Assembly (NCBI RefSeq): GCF_000003605.2
Contig: NW_003130861.1
Span: 302,705 to 366,704, forward strand
Direction of reading: 5' to 3'
Length of the DNA: 64,000 nucleotides
From: Saccoglossus kowalevskii
Taxonomy: Eukaryota > Hemichordata > Enteropneusta > Harrimaniidae
Shown: in pieces, positions 26,081 through 36,000 of the stretch
Layout of the letters: each line of letters opens with the position of its first letter
How positions within the stretch are numbered: position 1 is the stretch's first letter
Program-made: the position numbers and the translations under genes
The notes under the pieces: generated by a model
The model's input: the letters and a program-made list of their open reading frames with translations, nothing else
What the model was told of the DNA's origin: nothing
Databases searched by the model: none

Positions 26081-27015
26081 CTAACCTGGCGTGTAGACTG
26101 CAACTTCACACAATACTAACACAGCAGTAGTTTCCATAGAAACTGTAACCTCATTCCCTCGTAAAGGTTCTGGATTTCTACAGTCCAGCAAGATTACTTC
26201 GGAACTTGCTGTATCCGCATCTACCTGGCTGCCACATTGGTCACCAGCGGGGTTCACTGTCACTATAGCGCCCTCTATGTTGGATGCTAAAACAAAAAAG
26301 TCATGATTTATTATAAATTTGTGTTTTGAATAATAAAGTGCTAATACTAGAGGTATTTCAAATACTATTGGATATATATTCCAACTTCGTGAATATGGGT
26401 ATATACAAGTTTTATTGTATTCTAAAGAAAAATATATTAATAAGAAACACAGCTTTGTTCATAATTTCTCTGTCGCATTGTTAAGGGTGATCCGGAATTG
26501 GAAAACGTATTTTTACTCAAATGTAGATTGTGAAATTCACCCATCTCTTATTCAACATGTCAAATGTTTTGCATGTGTTTTTTATAACCATTGCGCAAAT
26601 GTCTGAACTACCCACCTATAATGCAGTTAGATTCAAGCCCAATAAGAGTTTGAAAACTAAAGTGAAAATAAAACAGTTCATATGAGGTTCATATGATCAA
26701 ATTTTGTTACACTGACTTTCGAAAATGTGTTATCAGCGATTTGGAATTAAATGAATTTTGGTGGCATTGACTTACCACAGCAATCTAGTCGATTGGTGAT
26801 CGTCACGTGATATATATCAAGAGAAACACCTAAGTGTACCGTCCACCACGGAGAAGGCTCAGAAACACTCGAAAAACAACTTCCTGTAGAGTAGTTACCG
26901 TTCTTATTGCCATCAACAGCGTTCGACGCATCGCCTTTCCCGTTTACCTCCGATGATGAGGTTACAGTTTTGCCAACGGCGTAATTGATAAACGTCTCTG
27001 GGTCCAACGATGGGT
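26081..27015 (-). CDS. gene A exons 14-15: F-type lectin (fucolectin) domain and stop
   Basis: Exon 14 (26776-27015) encodes INYAVGKTVTSSSEVN, SNAVDGNKNGNYSTGSCFSS, PWWTVHLG and VTITNRLDCCGKSMPP. Exon 15 (26081-26286) encodes GDQCGSQVD, LLDCRNPEPLRGNEVTVSME and LCEVAVYTPG before TAG. NRxDCC, PWW.V.LG and the final LCEV.VY are F-type lectin (eel fucolectin/tachylectin-4) hallmarks. The fucose triad H(26)R.D....(R/K) is degenerate: the R is kept, but the His position is Ser and the last position is Ser with a Lys one residue earlier, so fucose binding is doubtful. Confidence 0.88.
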
Positions 27016-30000
27016 CTGCGGGAAGGAATCACAAGTAATTTAGAACCGCAGTTGTGTAAAGTATATGACAAATAGATTAAATCTACTATTTCGCATCATC
27101 AGTTTCTCACATTATCATCAATTCCAATTACACAAAAAGAAAATGTTGGAAAATACCATTAAATTATTTTTATCGGGCAGGGAAAAGTATAAACTATGAA
27201 TGCAGGACACTAACTCAAGTTGAACGCATTACAATAATAATTCTTTTCAAATTTGAAAATGTTACTTGAGCATTCAGACATTATTCTTGATTGTTGGTTA
27301 TATATGACGCTCTAATGGTTTGACACCTCAATTGGAATTTGTGTAATCTGCTCTATTTTGAAGACAGCTTTTTTGCAAAGAGTGACATACTTGTATTTCA
27401 AACTCTTTTATTATTATTTCAGGATAACCAAAACTTGTATTTGTGAGTGGAACTTGGGCGTAAAACTGCTGGTTGTGAAAAAGATAAAGGGGGTGGTCGT
27501 CGCGTCGCGTCCTGTTCGATATAGGACTCATAGTGACGTATACAACGAGTGTAAAATACATTGTTTGTTTGAACATGAACTTTGAACACGACGACCACCA
27601 CCCTTTAACTGATACATTTCAAGAGAGCAGTCAGCTGAATCGAATTATTCATGTTTGTACATTGTAATCTGCGAATTAATTTAAATATTGGACCTGAAAC
27701 AGACATGTTTACGCAGACAGTCTGCCTTACCCAATTTTAGTGCAGTATATTCAAGCAAATTGTCACTTGATGATTGTGTGTTCTGCCAAACTTCAGGTGG
27801 TATGTTGTACCATGTCTCTCTATCGTCGTCACTGAATATAATCGACCTGCCATCTCCTCCAACGCCATAGTACGCATCAGTGTCGCTATCATATGCAAGT
27901 ATGTTTGTTATTTTAGGACTTTTACCTGAAAAATAAACACACATAAACTTCAACGCCCAAAGGTTGTGTCATAATACGACGTTGCATACTTAATCGTTTA
28001 TGTATGAAACAGTCACTAACGACACAGACTGAAAAACACGACTATAACACCAGTCCTCTGTACATTAGCGCAAAATACATATCAGTATAGCAGTTTATTT
28101 ATTTACCAGCCCATAAAGTATCATTGGTCTCCGATCCCAGCCTAGACTCGCTGCAATCGCCCCCATCCCTATAAACAACAGAATATTAGTATTGCCTATT
28201 GAATATAACGTGGAAGATAAACAGTTAATAGGGGGCAAGGGGACAGCTGGTACAGGTTACAGGAAATAGAAAAGGCATTTTACGTTTTTACAAAAAATAA
28301 AATGAAAGTTCCATGTACAGTGAAAAAAATAGTTTTTTACACTTCACAGATTCCTAATTACATTTGATATTTTTATATTCTAACCAGTAACTTATTCAAA
28401 CCAGTAACTTATAAACATTACATGTCCCCAACCACAACAAAGTCACTACCATCTGGTTCATCAGCATTATTACTCATTCATCTGGGCAATGTAGACTCTT
28501 CACAGTTTACCCAAATATTCACATGCAAATGCAGTAAACCAATTAGTTCAGCACACATTTTCACACCATGTTGCCTTGCAACATTCAGTTAAATATTGAA
28601 AAGACTATTGAAATGGAACACATAATGATAACTGCATTTTGTTAAGCTACCGGCAGCCGTGCTGGATTTAAGAAAACCTGTGCACAATTTGTCGTACTTC
28701 CAGTGGTAGTGATGTGATGTTTTTTGTGAAAGCATTACTAAAAATTGTTCTATGAATGTTACAAAGAAAAATAATTAATTTTATTCCCGAAATGATATAA
28801 AATGCTTCTTCTTCATAATCATTCATTTTATTAGTCTGCAATGTAACATGCATATAAATGTATATTACAGTTTTAAAATGTGTGGTAATTGGTTGTGAAG
28901 TTCGGCGACAATGTTCATGTTAAGGGAAATGCTGTATTTATCATACATGGGATGGAGAACTAAGCAATGTGAAATTGATCACTTTTCAGACGATTCTCAA
29001 AGAAGTATTTTTGAAAAAAATATAGTACAATAAGTACTTATTATTAGTGATATAAATACAGATTATGTTGCTGATGAAGAAAAAACACATTTAATTTTAT
29101 CACTTTCTGTTTTTCATTAAAAAAATGTCCGTGTGACTAATCCAAACTCTAAAAGTTGTACCAGTTCACTTTAGGGTATGGGACATTTTAGACCATTTGA
29201 TTTAGCAAAGGGCTGGAGAAAAAAAAAAACGGTGAAAGAATAAATGAACGATAACAAACGAAATCCAAACTATTTTGGCTTGGAGCCCTGATTAATATTG
29301 TTAAAATAGTCACATGTGCTGTAGGATAAGAAGAGATAGGAGCGAGTCCAGTCAACCAGAATAACAGCCCTGAGACAAATCCAACATTGGCTTCTCAAAT
29401 AACCCTCCTATAGTCTGTGTCTCGATGAACGTACTACAAGAACAAAATTTAGATAAGATTTATAACAACCCAGAACTTACCAGGCTACCAGCGTGTCACA
29501 TATCATAAGATCACCTTTATGTTTTCTCACAAGTATCCCTCTCTCATAGGTATCTATATATAGCATAAATAATTGAGTTGAAAGTTACAATGATTATATT
29601 TTCGTGCTTAAACATCGATATAGCAACGCCCTTTCACCTGGAAAGGGTGGATATGATAACAATTATGAAGTATTGAGACTAATATATCAAGTTTCCGTGG
29701 ACTCGCCAATTTGTTACACACTCACACAATTAGCAAAAATGACAAACAATGGAATGGTCGCGGGAAAAGCAACCGGTATTCTTTGCATGCGCCCTCATCG
29801 GAAGTGGAATCCAAAACACATTTCGGCCTTAAAAACTCGTAATTTGTTTAAAATATTTTGACATACCAAGTTTTGTTGATATAGCAATTTGTCATGTTGT
29901 AGTTGCCGTGATACAGCGAAAAATCGCATAGGTATGCACTCGAACTGGGTAGTCGGGTAGAAGGCTCGTCCCATTTTTCAGAACGTTCTATGGCAACACT

Positions 30001-33000
30001 GATGTGGATATTCATTGTTAACATGCATATTCTATTTATTTGCACCAAACTTCGCAAAACCTTCATACGATAAGAATGATCTAGCTGTTATACGATATTA
30101 TTTGCGATCATTACCGGAAATGACGTTGAAAAGCTCAAGGCAGTATTGATTTTTTTTTTTAATTACAAGCTTCAATACGCTTTGAGGTGTTAATGATTCT
30201 CGTATTACGTGTTAGTTACGAGTAACTCTTCAATATTATATTGTCACGTCAGTCCATTATTTATGAGTTTGTACAAGTTAAATATTGTATACAACAAATT
30301 TACCCGTTAACGTAGAAGTTTGTCTTTCAATATCGTTGGAGGGTACGGTCTTTTCATCTGTAAAGCAAAAATATGTGACATAATTATAATTATGTGATTA
30401 TATTATAATTGGAAAATTAACATAAAAAGTCAACGACATTAATATAAGTGTATACCTTCAATTTCGCATATATATCCGCGGTCTTTACTACATTTTTTGT
30501 CATTCATGTTGTAACTAGGCGACAACAATTCGACGCAGTTCTCATTGTCCAAGTAATTGTTAGGTTCATGCGGTAACCACATGCTGTATCGGAGGTAACT
30601 ACCGTTGACCCACTTAAATATTCCTTCTGTGTCCCGATCAGTCAAGCCGATGAACAAGTTGGTGAGTGCCCCTGTTGTGTTCAGTAGATTTTGGACAAAC
30701 TCCCATTCGTTTGCGTCTTCTACTGTAAGAAGATGACCGCCCTCTGCGGCGCAATCAGCGCTTGCTTGATCAAAGTTGTAATCTTCATCATCAGTGATGT
30801 AATAGCACGACGTTTTGAAACGATGATGCCCGTCTTTGCATTCTGGAATTAAAAACAGTATAAAAACTGTTAATAAACGGAAAGTATTTTAGGTTGTATA
30901 CACGGTCATGTATCTCAATAATCACATGCCTGAGGTTCGGTTCCATACAGCTTCAGTTTTTGCAGGCCTAAGTCATTTCATTACATCGAAATCGTGAGAT
31001 TCAGGCGATGGAACAGATGCGTTTTATGGCGATTATTCCAAGTTCAAAATTAGTGCCCGACTCGGAGAATGGGAACCATCTTTGGTCACGTTCTGTCACA
31101 GGGAGCCCAGGAACTATAATCAACTGTAACANNNNNNNNNNNNNNNNNNNNNNNNNNNNNNNNNNNNNNNNNNNNNNNNNNNNNNNNNNNNNNNNNNNNN
31201 NNNNNNNNNNNNNNNNNNNNNNNNNNNNNNNNNNNNNNNNNNNNNNNNNNNNNNNNNNNNNNNNNNNNNNNNNNNNNNNNNNNNNNNNNNNNNNNNNNNN
31301 NNNNNNNNNNNNNNNNNNNNNNNNNNNNNNNNNNNNNNNNNNNNNNNNNNNNNNNNNNNNNNNNNNNNNNNNNNNNNNNNNNNNNNNNNNNNNNNNNNNN
31401 NNNNNNNNNNNNNNNTGATTTATTCTGCAGATATCGGTAAAATGTAGGTAAGGCTTTGGCGAAATTCGAAGGAGCAACTAATATTCTTCAACCTGGTATT
31501 TTTTTAGATTTTTTTTTAGATTTTTTTCGTTTGTTTCTTCGAGTTTAAAAAATGTGAACTGGCTGGAGCCTTCATCCCTTGTCTATTTCTTACACTAGAT
31601 ACCAGCCGATACCCCCCCCCCCCCGCTCATAGAGACTGCGTATTACAGTTGATTATAGTTCCTGGGCTCCCTGTGGTTCTGTGCTTCGATATGTAAATTA
31701 CGATGTGGCAGTGGTGAAAGCAAGAATGAGTATAGCACAAGTAATAGCGCCAGAGTTTTGAGTGTGATGACATTGCATAACACAAAGTTACGTCATATTT
31801 GGACTAATTTGTCATATGGGGGCGTAGCGTAAGTCCTTCCAAATAAGTTGCGCCTCCTAGCGATGACCCGCTTCCGTGACGTCAACAGGATAGGTGTGCC
31901 GTGCAACCACCTACACATCATAGGTGAACTTCATATTCCACGTAATATGTTATTGTACATGTCTTAATTAATACCTTCACAGACATAACAAAATTGATTC
32001 TTAGTTACCTGGTATAACATAATCAAATACGATATATTGTGGGGATTGTGAATGATAACCTATCGAGTCACAGGAATCTTTGTAGACAAGTTCACATAGT
32101 CCGACAAATGTGTGCGTTCCGGCTGGCTGTTCCTGGTTATCGCCAATCCTAAAAGTAATCTCCAAATGTATGACAGTATCGAAAGTTACATCTCCCACCT
32201 GCAATTGTAAAGCAATATATTACCATTCAGATATTACCAGTAAGCTACTTCAGACTGCCAGTTTTGTAGTTAAGTAAAATCCCACCTGAGATTGAACATC
32301 AAAGAACAAGCGACCCATGCCTGAGGCAAGTACGTTACTGGCCGAGATTCAGACACAGTGAATTTTATACGGACGCACGACCCTGTCATGTACTCTACCA
32401 CCTGTTACTCGTATGTTGGTAAAATGCAATGAATTTACGGTTATCATGACTTGAATTTGAAAATGTCATCATCAGTGACCCATTGTAACTGTCGTATGGT
32501 ACAACAATTTAATAAAAAAACCTGAACCATGTTACCATAATATGCAATGCAGTGATTTATTTGGGCTGTAATATTTTTAATTACAAATCATCACAATAGG
32601 CACATCCGGGGTATTTGGCGGTTCAGTATTGGTGGTTGTCACAGATTTCATACAAAATTTAAACTCCTAGACGACAATGTACACATGTAAGCAGACGTAA
32701 TTTACTTATAGAAGAGATGACGTAAGAACTCCACTTTTGTCTTGTTGCATGAAAGTATAGGCTATAATAGAAAATTAGTAAAGACCAAGGTGACTACTAT
32801 TACGATATTATTCCGCTATTTCAAAACCAGCTGTTCGTCACTAAAATTCCACTCATCAACTAAAAAATATAGTAGTAACCGTGCACTAACCAACAATTTA
32901 CTTATATAACATAATATCTTGACAGACTTACTTTTATTCTAATTTGACTACCTTCTCCAGATGTTACAGTTGGTTCAGTTGGCATGGAGTTCTCATTCCA

Positions 33001-36000
33001 GTAACTGATTTCTGTGAAAGTAAGCCAGGGCGTGTACACCATATTGATTGTGACGTCATAACCATAAGCACGTGATAACGGTTGTTCATGATATACTAAA
33101 TATTTGAATCTGACATCGTCCCTGAAAATAAATCAGATTATTTTCGATTATTTTAGCGGTGGGTGTCAATTAATGTAATTAATGAGGGCGTCCTACGTAT
33201 ACGGAGACAAGCCTTGAGACAGTAGGGTCATTTTTTATCTATAATAACTGCCTTAAAGACAGTTTTTTGTTAGAAAAACATAATAACATGCATCGATTAT
33301 TCAGCTTTCTGGAAATGCGAATAGATCACACGCACCCTCTTTGATATGTGTCACCATGATTCATTAACAGCGCCTCAAAATGAAGTTTCGGTTGTCTGTC
33401 CTCTGCTATCTCCACAGCAACCGGTAATGTAGCAACAAATATTTGACTTCCTGCCAGATTTATACCTACACCAATCCATAGCTCGGTTTCATTGTTCAGA
33501 AACTCCATATCTTCCACTCTAAATGATATGTCCAAACTCAACTTGTTTGTGTCGTCTATGACGTCACCAGCGGTGATCGATATATATTCATCGAAACTAA
33601 CAACGGCGTAATCATGTCGTGTGTTGTTGCATGTTGATTCATATGCGATCGCGTCAGTCAGGTCCACGGTACACGTGTTAGCATGCGTTCCCAATTCGCC
33701 TGATACAGGACATGGCACGTTGCTACCCAAGTGATCGACCGTAACATTCATCACTGAGAACGCAGAAATTTCATCGTCCCCGCAGCCGTTCCCAATTTCA
33801 ATTTGCCAGGGTTTCAGTGATATTTTGGGAAACGCCATAACTAATGTCGTTGTCGCCGATTCACCGATCTGAAGAGGGGCAACGCCATCAACGGTGGGAC
33901 CAACATGCGAAAATTCGAAGAACGGTGTGGCTGCAAATGCAGATTTACATATGAAGTCCATGTAGAAAATATTCGGAATCGCCATTATTCTCAGCTGAAT
34001 GAGCAATTTGTATTGGTACCCTGACCACGGTCCGACTATGAAAGATAATATGAAAACGTGAAATAATCACGGCGAATCCACACGTTATTATGCAAAATAT
34101 CCGAATTTCTAAAATGAGTCTTCTAAAAAAATCTATCTCAGTTGTAGTCATGGTAACTATTGTTCTTACCTTTGTTCCCATTACAGTCTGTACAATCTGT
34201 ACCATACACACAGAAATTACTGTCAGAGTCCTCGCTTCCGTCATCGCATTCGCCATCCAGAGTGTAATCGCAGGAATCGTCAATATCGGAACAACTACCA
34301 TGAGAGACTAAAACAGTTTGACTCGGTCAATCAAGTGAATGTACATTTTGTATAATTGTGTATATCATGGCGAAATGTAGTTGATTTCAAGACGATCTAG
34401 TTACTTAAAGTTATATAAAAAAAAAGGTTTACCAGACGTTGAAGTGAGCAAAGTTCCGTAGAATCGAAATGTATGAGGGTCAGAAACTCTCAATATTGTT
34501 AAATGACCGTCTCCCAGTTGGACAATCTGTAATAAACCAGTGTAATATGTCAATATTTGTTTTCCATGCCGATGATCATTGCTGTGCGATCTGAAGTTAT
34601 AACGTATAAGGGGAACTACTTACCGAGGTACACTCAGGGTTGCAGGAATATTGTATGTCTTCAATCTATAAACAAAACAAAAATAACACTTCAGCATTTT
34701 GCTCGCAATTATGAAATTAGTTGTGTGTTTCAAATCTCAATATAGAAGGTACTCAGACTAATTGCGCAAATCTCCGCCACGCCATGCCATATTTGCAATG
34801 AATATTTCTGACGATAACAAAAAATCTGAATATTTCTGTCTCAATTGAAACTAGGTCCAGATCTTTCTAATCAATTGATCTTTCGCTCGAGTCAACCCGT
34901 CACCAATCATTTTATTGGTTATCTGGCAACCTGGTAGAAATCTTTCTAATAATACCATAATGAATGTAGCCAAATATTGGTCGCACCAAAATCTTCCTTC
35001 ATTTTTTCATAGTATGGCAAAAGCGAATAATCTATCCAACAATAGCCGTCTCCTTGACAACCCTAGATCTTGCCAACATTAAATAAATTGGTCTGTGTTC
35101 CTGCTGCGACCCCTTTTAAAAGTCTTAAATGATCGACAGCAATTCTAATTATCCCGCTGACAGACAGACATACAAACTAACGCTTTCTCAATAACTAACA
35201 TTTTACAATCAATCATACGAATATTTAACAGCGATAGGCCACCCACTATCTCGCTCACTCACTTGAAGTCTATATGCATCTTCAAAGAATCGAATATCCA
35301 TCAAATTCAGCTGATTTGTTATCGTAATGTTCAAATCAAACTCGAAGGCGATCTGTTCACCTGCTTCGTAAGGTCCATTTTCTCCAACCACAGTGACTAT
35401 CCCGTCTGCATCATAAGCTGGTAATTGAAAATAGATTTTATGTTTCATTACAGAATGACAGGATATGTCAACGATTATTTTTGAATTAGATAAATCATCT
35501 CAACTATTTTCAATTTCAAATAACTATTTTAACTGACTTACTAAATCACATAGCATAAATGCCGATACAAAGAAAATAATTTACAAATAAAATATTTATT
35601 TCATTCGTTAATATCAGCATTCGACATGGTAAAGTCAAATTGACAACTGTTGCTACGACTGGTTGGACAAACGTGAGAACGACATCAAGATGTATCCCTA
35701 ATTAAAAACTCGGATACATGTATGTTTCAATAATGTTGGTCATTAAAACAATCACTAACCGATAACGGCATTTGGCAATACCATTTAATGTACGTTAATG
35801 TAACGGTAAACTTAGTTCTGATAGTTCTATCTAGAAGTGCAAAATTAGAATACTGTTATATTCCGGCATTATTGTTTTATTTACATGTTCAAACATTATA
35901 ACTATATATTTAACCGCAGAATAGTACATGACTCAATAGCAGAAATGTATTGGGCAATTTGAGACAATTTATAATGAATATTAAATTCCTAATCCCAGTT

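Noticed and set aside
34090-34311. Plus- and minus-strand ORFs overlapping the DGECDDG exon
   Set aside because: Wrong frames of gene A exon 5; only the phase-1 minus frame gives the cysteine pattern.
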